39,850 nt of DNA from Desulfovibrionales bacterium (GTDB lineage: Bacteria; Desulfobacterota; Desulfovibrionia; Desulfovibrionales; Desulfomicrobiaceae). The notes under the pieces were generated by a model that saw nothing but the letters and a program-made list of their open reading frames with translations, was not told the origin of the DNA and searched no databases. The DNA lies in NCBI GenBank assembly GCA_012727715.1, contig JAAYGN010000033.1:1-39850 (forward strand), in the 5' to 3' direction. The position numbers and the translations under genes were made by a program. Positions within the stretch are counted from its first letter, which is position 1, and each line of letters begins with the position of its first letter. This document shows, one piece after another, positions 16,315 through 25,917 of this stretch.

Positions 16315-16851
16315 TCAGGATGAGTATGCTTTACGCAATGCCTCTTCCACGGCCAGAGATACTGCCTCACCGGTCAGGGTTTCTCCTGTCTCATAAAGAG
16401 CACGCTGGACATTAAGCTCACGCATGACTTCCACATGGTTCGGATCTACAAATTTTGCCCAAACTTCCATGCACTTATCCAAACGTTCTCTACGTGCGTA
16501 AGCCAACCCCAAATATAAACACGCCAGGTATTCATCGGGGTGTTGTTTGTAGACCATAAGCAAAGTATCTTTAGCCTGTACATACTCTCCCAAATGATAA
16601 TGGCATAGGCCGAGGTGAATGCGGGCCTCCTTATGGGTACGATTTGTTTTAAGTACATCCTTGTAGAGCTCTTTGGCCTGAATGTACTCTTTCCTTGCAT
16701 AAGCCTCATCAGCAGCCACAATGTCTGCACCAAGGCCAGATATGGGTTTTTCTTCTGGATTTTCACGTAAACGCCTGGCCATTCCAAACAGCAAATCTCG
16801 CCGGGACATTCGGGATACTTCATGGGGCTTCTTGGAAAAAGCTGATTTCAT
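16315..16851 (-). CDS. tetratricopeptide-repeat protein, 178 aa
   Basis: A soluble TPR scaffold protein. After a basic N-terminus with SRRDLLFGMARRLR (residues 17-30; twin-arginine-like, but without the hydrophobic stretch of a Tat signal), TPR units lie about 42-70, 76-104 (ARIHLGLCHYHLGEYVQAKD) and 110-135 (ACLYLGLAYARRERLDKCME). ATG 16851 is preferred because AGGTG lies five bases upstream. The frame stays open to 16977, and its ATG at 16947 overlaps the stop of a 36-codon reading frame. Partner and function are unknown. Confidence 0.82.
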   Translation of the reverse strand: MKSAFSKKPHEVSRMSRRDLLFGMARRLRENPEEKPISGLGADIVAADEAYARKEYIQAKELYKDVLKTNRTHKEARIHLGLCHYHLGEYVQAKDTLLMVYKQHPDEYLACLYLGLAYARRERLDKCMEVWAKFVDPNHVEVMRELNVQRALYETGETLTGEAVSLAVEEALRKAYSS

Positions 16852-16943
16852 AGTACACCTGCCTACATACAAAATTGGATAAAAAATGGAAAAAAGAACT
16901 CTAATACCTTGAAAATCCAAAACCATACAGGACCAGACCCATC

Positions 16944-17054
16944 TCATATTGAGCCAAGCTGTTGACATTGAGTGCATTCCTTACCATGAAGAAATACTTC
17001 GCGAGCGTAATCATCTGATCTTTTAGTCTGACCGTCCATGCCGTGGTTGCGCAT
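16944..17054 (-). CDS. candidate small protein, 36 aa, with CxxC motif
   Basis: A short frame that reads like a genuine protein: MRNHGMDGQTKRSDDYAR followed by EVFLHGKECTQCQQLGSI. The CxxC near the end could bind metal or be redox active. Its TGA overlaps an ATG in frame with the downstream TPR gene (ATGA at 16944-16947). There is no good ribosome site, and part of the frame may overlap the promoter of the divergent gene at 17097. It could equally be a gene remnant or chance. Confidence 0.35.
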   Translation of the reverse strand: MRNHGMDGQTKRSDDYAREVFLHGKECTQCQQLGSI

Positions 17055-17096
17055 ACGTTCTGGTCACATTTACAAATTGTATTCTCGGAGGAGACA

Positions 17097-18710
17097 ATGT
17101 TCAAGAGACTTCTCATGACCCTAACCACTCTCATGCTTTGCACCTTGCCAGCCCTGGCCAGTGCCAGCCAAACCTTTGCTGTTCTCCCTTTTGCCATTCA
17201 TGGTCCAAGTGAATACCAATATCTTGGGCAGGGAATCCAAAGCATGTTAACAACACGTCTTACTTGGCCAGAAAATTTTATCCCCCTGGATTCAGCTTCC
17301 ATTGCCAAGGCAGTGACTACCTTGCCCACAGATGCAACACAGGCCAGCAGTCTGCGTGCTTCTTTAGGTGTGGACTACCTTGTGTGGGGGATGCTCACGG
17401 TCATGGGGCAGGAGTGCAGTCTGGATATTAATGTTGTCGATCCGCAAGGCAACAATCAGCCTCGACCAACCCAAACCACCTTAAGCCAGGTCATTCCTTC
17501 TTTGGAAACAGCTGCAACAGCCATTAATGCCCAGGTTTTTGGTCGATTCGAGCAAGCCTCCCCAACGCAACCGCAAAAAGTTATCCAGCCCATGAACGAG
17601 GCCATGATTGTCAATGAGAGCCAGGCTGGAGTAGCCTATGCCAATCCGTCATTAAAATATCAGGATACGGATACTTCTTTGGGCCGCTGGCGCAGCCAAA
17701 CTTTTCCTTTTGCTTCACGAGGTATGGTTGTTTGCGATGGCGACGGGGATGGGCAAAATGAAGTTTTTCTCTTAACTGAAAATACTCTTATGGCCTACCG
17801 CGTTGTTGACCGACAACTCCAAAAAATTACTGAACTACAATTACCTCGAAATCGTAATTACCTCCGTCTTAATGCGGCTGACTTAAACCGTAACGGTCGA
17901 AACGAACTGGTTATTGCCGCAGCTGTAGATAAAGACCCAAGCTCTCTTGTTGTTGAATTTGATGGAAACAACTTTTCCATCAAGACCGACCATGTCCCTT
18001 ATTTTTTGGGTATCCTGAATATGCCTCCAGCCTATATGCCCACTTTGGTGGGTCAAGGCGTTGGAAGAGTCAAATACCTGACCAGCAAAATTCATCACAT
18101 GGTCAAACAGGATGGTAAATATGTGCTTGGGCCATCTGTCAGCGTTCCCTTGGGCGGCAATGTGTTTAATATCACTTTTATGCCTCATGAAAATGACTAT
18201 CAGATCATAATGATTGATGATTACGATCATTTACGGGTCTATAGCTCTGATGGCGGACTCTTAAGCACTACAGAGGAAACCTATGCTGGGTCCAACCTGG
18301 GCATTGACTTCCATACCGCAGCCCTGGGCCTTAAAGCACCTGATGCTGGGAAAGCCCCTCAGGAAAGAGTTTTTATCCCCTTGCGCGGTATTCCCTCGGA
18401 TCTGGATAAAGATGGACGCTATGAACTGATCATTAGTAGAAATATTTCTGTGGCTTCTCAGTTTTTCTCCAGATACCGCGACTATCCCCAGGGAGAAATT
18501 CATAGCTTGTATTGGGATGGCGTAGGAATGAGCTTGCAGTGGAAAACGGCAAGGATCAAAGGTACTGTAGTAGACTATGCTTTAATAGATTTGGATAATG
18601 ATGGCGTGTTGGACCTGGTGGTCAATATCAATACCCATACAGGTATGGCCGGAACCACCAAAAAGAAAACCATGTTGGTTGCCTACCCACTGGACCAAAA
18701 TCAAGAATAA
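17097..18710 (+). CDS. exported TolB-N-like / FG-GAP (VCBS) repeat protein
   Basis: 537 residues. A signal peptide (MFKRLLMTLTTLMLCTLPAL, cleavage near residue 23) is followed by a domain reminiscent of TolB-N/FlgO proteins (QTFAVLPFAIHGPSEYQYLG, YLVWGMLTV). Four Asp-rich FG-GAP/VCBS calcium-loop motifs follow near residues 212 (DGDGDGQNEVFLL), 264 (DLNRNGRNELVIA), 436 (DLDKDGRYELIIS) and 499 (DLDNDGVLDLVVN), suggesting a beta-propeller. ATG 17097 has GGAGGA five to ten bases upstream and opens the signal peptide; the frame extends 18 codons further without support. Likely periplasmic or outer-membrane associated; role unknown. Confidence 0.85.
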   Translation: MFKRLLMTLTTLMLCTLPALASASQTFAVLPFAIHGPSEYQYLGQGIQSMLTTRLTWPENFIPLDSASIAKAVTTLPTDATQASSLRASLGVDYLVWGMLTVMGQECSLDINVVDPQGNNQPRPTQTTLSQVIPSLETAATAINAQVFGRFEQASPTQPQKVIQPMNEAMIVNESQAGVAYANPSLKYQDTDTSLGRWRSQTFPFASRGMVVCDGDGDGQNEVFLLTENTLMAYRVVDRQLQKITELQLPRNRNYLRLNAADLNRNGRNELVIAAAVDKDPSSLVVEFDGNNFSIKTDHVPYFLGILNMPPAYMPTLVGQGVGRVKYLTSKIHHMVKQDGKYVLGPSVSVPLGGNVFNITFMPHENDYQIIMIDDYDHLRVYSSDGGLLSTTEETYAGSNLGIDFHTAALGLKAPDAGKAPQERVFIPLRGIPSDLDKDGRYELIISRNISVASQFFSRYRDYPQGEIHSLYWDGVGMSLQWKTARIKGTVVDYALIDLDNDGVLDLVVNINTHTGMAGTTKKKTMLVAYPLDQNQE

Positions 18711-18748
18711 CGAGCCTGGCCCCCAGGCAGGACCTGGTGATTCACATA

Positions 18749-18793
18749 ATAAATAAGGCCGCCAAATCTAAAAGATTTGGCGGCCTTATTTAT
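18749..18793. terminator. bidirectional terminator between FG-GAP gene and secF
   Basis: A perfect 21-pair stem (18749-18769 with 18773-18793) and a three-base AAA loop, with GC-rich core AAGGCCGCCAAATCT. The outer AT pairs supply a U-rich 3' arm in both directions. It lies between the ends of two convergent genes, 38 bases after one and 23 bases beyond the other. Confidence 0.9.
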
Positions 18794-18815
18794 GTACAGG
18801 TCAAACGTATGGCCA

Positions 18816-19892
18816 TCAAGCAACAGCTGCGGCAGCTGCCTTTTGGTCACCTTCAATTTTTGGTTTGAAAAGTGCCAGCACAGGAGTCGCAACAAAGATG
18901 GAAGAGTAGGTTCCAGCGATAATTCCTACCAGCATAACCAGAGCAAAATCATGAATGACGCTTCCACCAAAAAGATACAGGGCAAGAACAGCAAGTATGG
19001 TTGTCCCTGAAGTGATTACGGTACGGGTTAGGGTTTGGTTGATGGAAGTGTTAATAACCTTCTCAAAATCCACGGAGGTTTTTCCTTTCAGATTTTCCCG
19101 AATACGGTCAAAAATAATAATACTGTCATTCAGAGAATAGCCAACAATAGTTAGAAGTGCGGCAATAATGGTCAGATCCACATCTTTATTCAAGAGTGAA
19201 AAAAGCCCCAGAGGAAACATGACATCATGCAGCAAGCCCACAATGGCCCCCAAAGCATACTTTAAACGCAAGACTACGCATAAAACCAAGGTTGCAATAG
19301 TCGCCACAACAACAGAAAGACTCATGGATGCATTAAAAAGCTCTAACACATACACCACACTGGCTAGTCCGGCAGCCATGAGGCCTGCCACCATCCATTT
19401 TTGCTCAAAACGACCAGAAATATAGGTGGCCATGAGGAGTACCGCGTAAAAAATAGCTTGCAGGGCTTTCTCACGCAAATCAGCACCTACTTTGGGCCCC
19501 ACTATTTCTAAACGCTGGATTTCGTAGGTCTGATCGGTAAAATTCTGACTCAAGCCCTGATTGACTGCGTCCCGAATTTCAGCGGACGGCTGATCCTTAT
19601 ACGGGATACGGAGTAAAACCTCACTCTTGGCCGCATCACCAAAGTCTTGCACAATAACTCCAGCCAAGGAAGGAGCGTCTAGTGCAGTACGAATCTTATC
19701 CAAGGGGGTCACTTCAGAAAACTTAACCTGCACATTAATGCCGCCACTAAAATCAATACCGTATTGCGGACCTCCTTTTATAAGCAAAGAAGCTATGCAG
19801 ATCAGCAACAATACTGCCGAAACAGCATAGGCGTATTTGCGTGCACCAAAAAAATCAAAATTTGTATCGCGTTTGATAATCTCAAAGGACAT
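18816..19892 (-). CDS. secF: protein translocase subunit SecF
   Basis: Inner-membrane partner of SecD that uses the proton gradient to pull secreted proteins through SecYEG. 358 residues: a first membrane helix, the conserved periplasmic start YGIDFSGGINVQVKF, and five C-terminal helices with GYSLNDSIIIFDRIRENL and the family's INQTLTRTVITSGTTILAVL. A poly-Ala tail ends the protein. AAGGAG precedes the ATG, ten bp after secD. The pair ends at the hairpin at 18749. Confidence 0.97.
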   Translation of the reverse strand: MSFEIIKRDTNFDFFGARKYAYAVSAVLLLICIASLLIKGGPQYGIDFSGGINVQVKFSEVTPLDKIRTALDAPSLAGVIVQDFGDAAKSEVLLRIPYKDQPSAEIRDAVNQGLSQNFTDQTYEIQRLEIVGPKVGADLREKALQAIFYAVLLMATYISGRFEQKWMVAGLMAAGLASVVYVLELFNASMSLSVVVATIATLVLCVVLRLKYALGAIVGLLHDVMFPLGLFSLLNKDVDLTIIAALLTIVGYSLNDSIIIFDRIRENLKGKTSVDFEKVINTSINQTLTRTVITSGTTILAVLALYLFGGSVIHDFALVMLVGIIAGTYSSIFVATPVLALFKPKIEGDQKAAAAAVA

Positions 19893-19902
19893 GGTCAGCT
19901 CC

Positions 19903-21501
19903 TTAAATACTCAATTGGGTTCCAGGTTGTCGTCGCGCAAGCCAGGCATCAAAAAAGATACGCGAGACAAAGATCGCAGTGAACATGGAAGCAATAATTC
20001 CCAGGGTCAAAGTGACTGCAAAACCCCGAATAGGCCCGGTACCAAACTGATAAAGAATAACAGCAGCTATGACCGTGGTCAGGTTGGAGTCAATGATAGT
20101 AACTGTGGCACGCTGAAAGCCATTTTGAATGGCAGTGCTTACGGATTCACCAGACCAAAGTTCTTCTCGAATACGTTCATAAATAAGTACATTGGCATCC
20201 ACAGCCATACCGATGGTTAAAATAATACCAGCAATACCTGGTAAGGTCAGGGTAGCCCCAAAAGCAGCCAGCCCAGCCATGATCAAGGTAATATCCAAAA
20301 TAATGGCAAAGGAAGCAATAAGCCCCGCACGTCGATAATAAATGGAAGTAAACAGCAGCACCAATACGCCACCAATAAGGGCGGCCAAGAACCCCTTGTC
20401 TATGGATTCTTGACCCAAAGATGGGCCAACTGTGCGTTCTTCAAGAACTGTCACCGGCGCTGGGAGTGAACCAGCTCTAAGCACTACAGCCAAGTCATGG
20501 GCCTCTTCTGTGGTAAACTGCCCGGTAATGGAGGCTCGGCCACCAGCAATACGGTCCTGAATCACAGGAGCAGAATGCACTTTACCGTCAAGAACAATGG
20601 CCAGGCGTTTTTTAATATTGCTACCAGTGACATCTTCAAAAATCTTGGCCCCCCGAGCATTAAAATTCATACCCACATAGGCTTGGCCAAAAGAATCAAA
20701 TTGTACATTGGCGTCTGTAATATACTCACCAGTAAGCACTGCTTCGGCCTTAAGGACAATGGGCGTTCCTGTAGCGTCGGCATCAGCTCCCTTGACATAC
20801 ATAAAGACCAGCTCACTCTCCAGGGGTACATTGCCAGCTACAGCGGCCTGAACATCAGCCAGTTCATCCACCAGCTTAAATTCAAGATGGGCAGTTTGCC
20901 CAATAATATTGATGGCCCGTTTGGGATCATCTAGGCCTGGCAATTGGACAATAAGTCGGTTTCCTTGCTGTTTACGGATATCTGGTTCTGCCACACCAAA
21001 CTGATCAATGCGATTACGAATGGTGCGCAAAGCCTGATCCATGGTCAAATTTTCAATATATTTTTGATAATCCGACGTGGCTGTAAGCACATAGCGCATT
21101 TGCCCGTTGTCCAACTCTTCCCGAGTGGTCACATCCATGGTGGAGAAACGTTTTTTGAGCAGGTCATTCAACCCTTGCTGTTGCTCTTTCTGAAGTAAAG
21201 TTATCTCCAGCTGGGTGGTACCCAAAAGTCGTGGCCTGAGTACCATAACCTTTGCTTCCCTGGCTTCAGCACGTAAATCCTGGCCTAAACTGGTAATGGC
21301 ATTACCCAGGGCCACATCCAAATCAACTCCCAAAGTCAGGTGAATACCACCCTTTAAGTCCAGTCCCAAGCTAACTTGATCTGAAGGTAACAACGCACCC
21401 AAGGAAGAATTTCGAATAGTTGGGATAGAGGGCAAAACATAAACCAGAGCCCACAACACAACTGCGGTGACAAGAATTGTTCTCCAACGCAAACTACCCA
21501 T
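19903..21501 (-). CDS. secD: protein translocase subunit SecD
   Basis: Forms the SecDF complex that assists Sec export with the proton motive force. 532 residues: an N-terminal helix, LGLDLKGGIHLTLGVD (D1 motif), the periplasmic domain with QLPGLDDPKRAINIIGQTAH, and the C-terminal membrane domain with GMAVDANVLIYERIREEL. Length is normal for delta-proteobacterial SecD. It is followed by secF and preceded by a terminator after yajC, so secDF should have its own promoter between 21502 and 21618; I could not place one convincingly. Confidence 0.97.
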   Translation of the reverse strand: MGSLRWRTILVTAVVLWALVYVLPSIPTIRNSSLGALLPSDQVSLGLDLKGGIHLTLGVDLDVALGNAITSLGQDLRAEAREAKVMVLRPRLLGTTQLEITLLQKEQQQGLNDLLKKRFSTMDVTTREELDNGQMRYVLTATSDYQKYIENLTMDQALRTIRNRIDQFGVAEPDIRKQQGNRLIVQLPGLDDPKRAINIIGQTAHLEFKLVDELADVQAAVAGNVPLESELVFMYVKGADADATGTPIVLKAEAVLTGEYITDANVQFDSFGQAYVGMNFNARGAKIFEDVTGSNIKKRLAIVLDGKVHSAPVIQDRIAGGRASITGQFTTEEAHDLAVVLRAGSLPAPVTVLEERTVGPSLGQESIDKGFLAALIGGVLVLLFTSIYYRRAGLIASFAIILDITLIMAGLAAFGATLTLPGIAGIILTIGMAVDANVLIYERIREELWSGESVSTAIQNGFQRATVTIIDSNLTTVIAAVILYQFGTGPIRGFAVTLTLGIIASMFTAIFVSRIFFDAWLARRQPGTQLSI

Positions 21502-21618
21502 TATCGTATCCTTATTTCAATTCTTATTTACAAGTACACAAACATTTTGATGCCACGTTGTATCTGGCCTTTGGAGGCAACGGTAAATATAAGGAACTGT
21601 TTAAAACGTGGACAACGC

Positions 21619-21654
21619 AAAAAACCTGCCTCTATCTTCAAAAAAGAAGCAGGT
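21619..21654 (-). terminator. rho-independent terminator after yajC
   Basis: On the minus strand ACCTGCTTCT (21654-21645) pairs with AGAGGCAGGT (21633-21624) in ten pairs with one G-U, over an 11-base loop, followed by TTTTT. It lies 28 bases after the yajC stop and separates yajC from secDF. Confidence 0.85.
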
Positions 21655-21681
21655 ATAGTTATCTCATTTTGTGACAAAAGG

Positions 21682-22035
21682 CTACTTTTTCTTCTCTGCT
21701 GTCTTTCCAGCAGTATCAGGATTGATCAGGGCAGCAATAAATCCACGCCCAATCTCAACCTGTATATTATTACCTACATCCACAACAAGCACGTTGTCCT
21801 TGACCTCAACAATACGCCCATGCAGCCCACCAGTAGTAACAATCCGGTCTCCCCTGGTCAGGTTGTCCAGCATTTGCTTATGTTCTTTTTGTTTTTTCTG
21901 CTGTGGTCTGATCAGTAAAACATAAAAAATTACAAACATTAAAATAAGGGGCATAAAGGTCATCAGAGGACCACCAGGCTGAGCTCCTGCTTCCGGGGCT
22001 TGGCCCATGGCGTATGCAAGACTTGTAAAAAACAT
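21682..22035 (-). CDS. yajC: Sec translocase accessory protein YajC
   Basis: Small single-helix membrane protein associated with SecDF. 117 residues from ATG 22035, chosen for GGAGG five bases upstream; the frame is open for 17 more codons without support. A Gly/Pro-rich N-terminus leads into the helix FMPLILMFVIFYVLLIRPQQ, then KQKEHKQMLDNLTRGDRIVT and the small cytoplasmic domain GLHGRIVEVKDN. A basic tail ends the protein. Confidence 0.96.
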   Translation of the reverse strand: MFFTSLAYAMGQAPEAGAQPGGPLMTFMPLILMFVIFYVLLIRPQQKKQKEHKQMLDNLTRGDRIVTTGGLHGRIVEVKDNVLVVDVGNNIQVEIGRGFIAALINPDTAGKTAEKKK

Positions 22036-22106
22036 ATTTCCTCCATTTCGTAATATATGTGCATCACGAGCTAGCCCGTGACACAATGAAATTCAAGTTA
22101 AAACCA

Positions 22107-23522
22107 TCAGTTCTTCAAAATTTCCTGATACTCGCTAACTTCTTGTGCAACCTGTTTTATGCGCTCTTTGTCTTTATCGGATTTGGCCAGCTTTTCAGCT
22201 TTTTGGAGATGAAGCTCATATTTGGAAAATTGACGGCGATAGGCAAAAGCTTGAGCATAATTTAGGTAGGCTTCAAAAAGATTGTTGGTAGCGGCTTGAT
22301 AACGTGCCAAGTTTTCCAAAACCTCCGGATCACGCGGTACTGCCTTGGCCACACGCTCCATAGCAGCAATACTGGCCGTATAATCTCCTTGTTCAGCCAC
22401 TGCTCGGGCATAAAAAAACAAAGCAAACAAGTCAGCAGGGTTCATCATTATGGCGTCTTGTAGAGCTAAAACAGACTCTTCCAGGGTTCCTGATTCAAAA
22501 GCAAAGCGACCAAACTCCCTTTTCCACAAAGCATCGCGCGGGTAACACGACAAAGCAGCCTTAAATTGGGTTCGGGCCAAATCTTTTTGTTTAAGCCGGC
22601 TATGAGCAATGCTTCGACCCAATGTTTTTAAACAAAGCAGGTGCTGATCATCTCCTGCCTTAGGAGCAAAAAGTGCCAAGGCTGTGTTGGGATCAGCATA
22701 CCAGGCTCGTACCAGCATCTGAGCCCGTAAAAAAAAAGCATTATCAGATTGGCGTTGCCGCACAGATTCGGGCAATCTTTTGATCCGGTCCTGGATATAG
22801 CCCAAACGATCATCCATGCCTGGATGAGTACTGAGGTACGAAGGAATATCACCACCACCACTCAGCCATTGCAAGCGACGAATTTTTTCAAAAGCCCCAG
22901 TCATACCATAAGGAGCAAAGCCTGCACCAACGAGAAAATCAAGGCCATATTGATCCGCCTCCACCTCGTTTTCCCGGGTATACTGTAGCTGTAAGGCACG
23001 TGTTCCAGCCATGGTCCCAATCATAAGAGCACTGGCTGCATCACCTTCACCTTGAGTCCCAAGCAAAACCCCAGCTAAAATCCCCAAAAGGGATCCAACA
23101 CCCAAAATTTTACTTTTTTCAATGGCTTGAGCAATATGTCGTTCCGAAACATGGGCCAGTTCATGGGCAATAACACTGGCTAATTCATCTTCAGAATCCA
23201 GATTGGACAACAAGCCCGTAAACACAGCAATATGTCCGCCAGCTGTAGCAAAAGCATTCAAGGCTCCATGGCGCACCACAGTAACTTTAATGGGAAAAGG
23301 CTGTGGAGGCATGGCCATGACCAATCTGTCCACCAAAGTTTGCACATATCCCGTAATATAGGGATCGTGGACCACAGGAAAACGAGTTTCAATGATCAGA
23401 TCAAATTTACGCGCCAACTCCAATTCATCACGCAGAGTAAACTCCCCGATTCTTGCCTGCACAAATCCGGGGATAAGCATGACACAGCAAAGCAATATAA
23501 CCAAAAAACGCATCTTCGTCAT
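22107..23522 (-). CDS. bepA: M48-family periplasmic metalloprotease with TPR (BepA-like)
   Basis: 471 residues resembling BepA/YfgC, which degrades or repairs stalled outer-membrane proteins and helps LptD assembly. A signal peptide (MTKMRFLVILLCCVMLIPGF) precedes an M48 domain with the zinc motif HELAH (residues 120-124) and the third ligand in ENEVEAD (184-190), then ALNAFATAGGHIAVFTGLL as the usual upstream strand. The C-terminal third (about 290-460) is TPR-like. ATG 23522 overlaps the nadE stop as ATGA. Whether it acts on outer-membrane proteins here is inferred from family. Confidence 0.88.
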   Translation of the reverse strand: MTKMRFLVILLCCVMLIPGFVQARIGEFTLRDELELARKFDLIIETRFPVVHDPYITGYVQTLVDRLVMAMPPQPFPIKVTVVRHGALNAFATAGGHIAVFTGLLSNLDSEDELASVIAHELAHVSERHIAQAIEKSKILGVGSLLGILAGVLLGTQGEGDAASALMIGTMAGTRALQLQYTRENEVEADQYGLDFLVGAGFAPYGMTGAFEKIRRLQWLSGGGDIPSYLSTHPGMDDRLGYIQDRIKRLPESVRQRQSDNAFFLRAQMLVRAWYADPNTALALFAPKAGDDQHLLCLKTLGRSIAHSRLKQKDLARTQFKAALSCYPRDALWKREFGRFAFESGTLEESVLALQDAIMMNPADLFALFFYARAVAEQGDYTASIAAMERVAKAVPRDPEVLENLARYQAATNNLFEAYLNYAQAFAYRRQFSKYELHLQKAEKLAKSDKDKERIKQVAQEVSEYQEILKN

Positions 23523-24424
23523 AGAGCCTGTCCTGTAATCCTTCGTGGATCAAAAAGTATCGGCCCAGTCCGTTTAAACCCGCTTTGTAAAAATAGTGCA
23601 ATGGGACGTTCAGTCTTGAGGCCCTCCAGCATCTGGTGTTCCTCGGAACTCAAAATTTGTGATCGCTTCTTAAGCTGTAATGAAAAATACTGCCGAAACA
23701 TCTCCTCAAGCAGCGCATAGGAACCTACCCCCAATTGTTCAAAGTCCGAAGCACTAATGCCCAACCCATCAGTGGGGAGAGCCGTAATGGTGGCCATGAG
23801 AGGGCTCGGGTCTGGTAAACGTTGACACAAAAGACGGGCCAGATCATATTCCACTGTTTTAGGAATAAATTGTAAAGGAGAGACATCTCCCACGTCTCCG
23901 TGCAAGGTCCAAAAACCTGTCAACAATTCATCTAATTGATCTGTGCCCAGGACACATCCTTTGTACATATATGCTACATGATATAAAAAAATCATGCGAA
24001 TTCTGGCCTTTATATTACCTTGGGCCACCCTTGAAGCAGAGGAAAACAGTCCCTCAAATGTATGCAAAAAATAATGATAAACATCGGAAAGATCGTGAAC
24101 ATGACCAATTTCTGTTGCAGGCAAGGGCGGTGCATAAGCTTTGGCCACTAGGCGTGCCCGATCAAGCTCATCTCTGGGGGTACCCTCCATGGGGAGGCAA
24201 AAGCCAAGAAAAGGAATATTTCGTGAAGAAAGAAGAGCGGCTAAAAATGAAGAGTCCAGGCCCCCGGAAAGTCCCAGAACATACGTATTTAAACCAGAAA
24301 ACTGAAGATAATCACTTAAAAAATCACCCAGCCTATCAAGAAGCTCCGGAGAAGCACGAAGCTGAAGAAATTCCAGCCAAAGCTTGTATTCGTCATCAGC
24401 AGGGCAGACAGTCTTATGGAGCAC
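23519..24424 (-). CDS. nadE: NAD+ synthetase, ammonia-dependent type
   Basis: Amidates nicotinic acid adenine dinucleotide to NAD+ using ATP and ammonia. 301 residues. The pyrophosphatase loop is LGLSGGLDSSFLAALL, with QGNIKARIRMIFLYHVAY and GTDQLDELLTGFWTLHGDVG as the deamido-NAD and ATP sites. There is no N-terminal glutaminase domain, so ammonia is the direct donor. The GTG start at 24424 is supported by AAGGGA eight bases upstream and no later suitable start. It follows rho by ten bp and overlaps bepA. Confidence 0.9.
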   Translation of the reverse strand: MLHKTVCPADDEYKLWLEFLQLRASPELLDRLGDFLSDYLQFSGLNTYVLGLSGGLDSSFLAALLSSRNIPFLGFCLPMEGTPRDELDRARLVAKAYAPPLPATEIGHVHDLSDVYHYFLHTFEGLFSSASRVAQGNIKARIRMIFLYHVAYMYKGCVLGTDQLDELLTGFWTLHGDVGDVSPLQFIPKTVEYDLARLLCQRLPDPSPLMATITALPTDGLGISASDFEQLGVGSYALLEEMFRQYFSLQLKKRSQILSSEEHQMLEGLKTERPIALFLQSGFKRTGPILFDPRRITGQAL

Positions 24425-24434
24425 AATAGTTCCC

Positions 24435-25682
24435 TTAGGAATTCATCATATCCAAAAATTCCTTGTTGCTTTTAGTCCCACGCATTTTATCCAAGAGAAA
24501 ATCCATACTGTCCACAGAATTCATTGGCGCCATAACTCGGCGCAAAATCCAGACTTTGTTGAGCACCTCAGGATCAAGAAGCAGTTCTTCCTTTCGTGTT
24601 CCTGAACGATTGAGATCAATGGCTGGAAAGATGCGCTTATCAGACAAGTGGCGGTCCAAATATACATCAGCATTGCCCGTTCCTTTGAATTCCTCAAAAA
24701 TTACTTCGTCCATGCGCGATCCGGTATCAATGAGGGCTGTGGAAATAATGGTCAGGCTCCCACCTTCTTCAATATTCCTGGCAGCACCAAAAAAACGCTT
24801 GGGGCGTTGCAAGGCATTGGCATCCAGACCTCCAGACAGTACTCGGCCAGAAGATGGGGTAGTGGCATTATAAGCCCGCCCTAAACGAGTAATGGAGTCA
24901 AGCAAAATGACCACATCAACCTTACGTTCTACTAGGCGTTTGGCTTTTTCCAAAACCATTTCCGCCACCTGGACATGGCGTTGGGGCGGCTCATCAAAGG
25001 TGGAGCTAATGACCTCAGCACGCACAGTCCGTTCCATGTCTGTTACTTCTTCCGGCCGCTCATCAATAAGCAGTACAATAAGGTAGGCGTCAGGATGGTT
25101 GACACTGATAGAGTTGGCAATGGTCTGTAAGAGCATGGTTTTACCCGTCCGCGGTGGTGCAACTATAAGACCTCGTTGTCCTTTGCCAATGGGGGTCATA
25201 AGATCCATAATCCGGGCAGAATAATTCTTGTCACCATTTTCCAAACAATACTGAGCATCAGGATAAATGGGGGTCAGATTGTCAAAAAGGACAATTTTTT
25301 TGGCCTCTTCTGGGGTACGAAAACAAATTTCCTTGACTTTGAGCAAGGCAAAATATCGCTCCCCTTCTTTGGGAGGCCGAATCTGTCCGGAAATAACGTC
25401 TCCAGTGCGCAAACTAAAACGCCTGATTTGTGAGGGTGACACATAAATATCATCAGGCCCTGGCATGTAGCTGTACATGGGAGAACGAAGGAAACCAAAA
25501 CCATCGGGTAAAATTTCCAATACTCCTTCACCAAAAATAGACCCATTTTTTGAGGCACACCCTTGAAGCAAAGCAAAAATGAGCTCCTGTTTGCGCAGAC
25601 CACTTAAATTTTCGATCTGGTATTCACTGGCAATATCCATGAGCTCTGACATGGATTTGGTTTTCAACTCAGACAGATTCAT
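24435..25682 (-). CDS. rho: transcription termination factor Rho
   Basis: RNA-dependent helicase that ends transcripts lacking intrinsic terminators. 415 residues: RhoN helices (about 1-45), the cold-shock RNA-binding domain ([17 protein letters not shown]), Walker A APPRTGKT (175-182; the usual PPRAGKT has T for A), Walker [17 protein letters not shown], and the R-loop segment [20 protein letters not shown]. Length is close to the E. coli protein. GAGGA precedes the ATG. It heads the rho-nadE-bepA-yajC run. The 233 bp upstream hold carD's terminator and no other feature I can name. Confidence 0.97.
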   Translation of the reverse strand: MNLSELKTKSMSELMDIASEYQIENLSGLRKQELIFALLQGCASKNGSIFGEGVLEILPDGFGFLRSPMYSYMPGPDDIYVSPSQIRRFSLRTGDVISGQIRPPKEGERYFALLKVKEICFRTPEEAKKIVLFDNLTPIYPDAQYCLENGDKNYSARIMDLMTPIGKGQRGLIVAPPRTGKTMLLQTIANSISVNHPDAYLIVLLIDERPEEVTDMERTVRAEVISSTFDEPPQRHVQVAEMVLEKAKRLVERKVDVVILLDSITRLGRAYNATTPSSGRVLSGGLDANALQRPKRFFGAARNIEEGGSLTIISTALIDTGSRMDEVIFEEFKGTGNADVYLDRHLSDKRIFPAIDLNRSGTRKEELLLDPEVLNKVWILRRVMAPMNSVDSMDFLLDKMRGTKSNKEFLDMMNS

Positions 25683-25890
25683 AATTTTTCCTCATACATA
25701 AATGACCATAATCCTAAAAAAGCATAGCGCAGCCCTTATGACATATCGCAGGCCTTGGCATGGCTACAAAATGTAACAAAGATGAAGATATACTTGGAAA
25801 GTCTCGTTGAGATTTTTTTGGAATATTGGAGTTTATGCTCAAATGCGACCACAGATTGAGAGATGCTGGTCTTTATTGGAGCAAGGTTAA

Positions 25891-25917
25891 AAAAGCAAGG
25901 GGAGACTATCCTCCCCT
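25891..25917 (-). terminator. rho-independent terminator after carD
   Basis: AGGGGAG (25898-25904) pairs with CTCCCCT (25911-25917) over a six-base loop; on the minus strand the stem is followed by TGC and then TTTTTT. The stem begins inside the carD stop codon, so termination is immediate. Confidence 0.82.

Noticed and set aside
16852-16977. Longer N-terminus for the TPR protein
   Set aside because: The extra residues are hydrophobic and not TPR-like, and a good ribosome site precedes ATG 16851.
17043-17096. Upstream extension of the FG-GAP gene
   Set aside because: The signal peptide and GGAGGA place the start at 17097.
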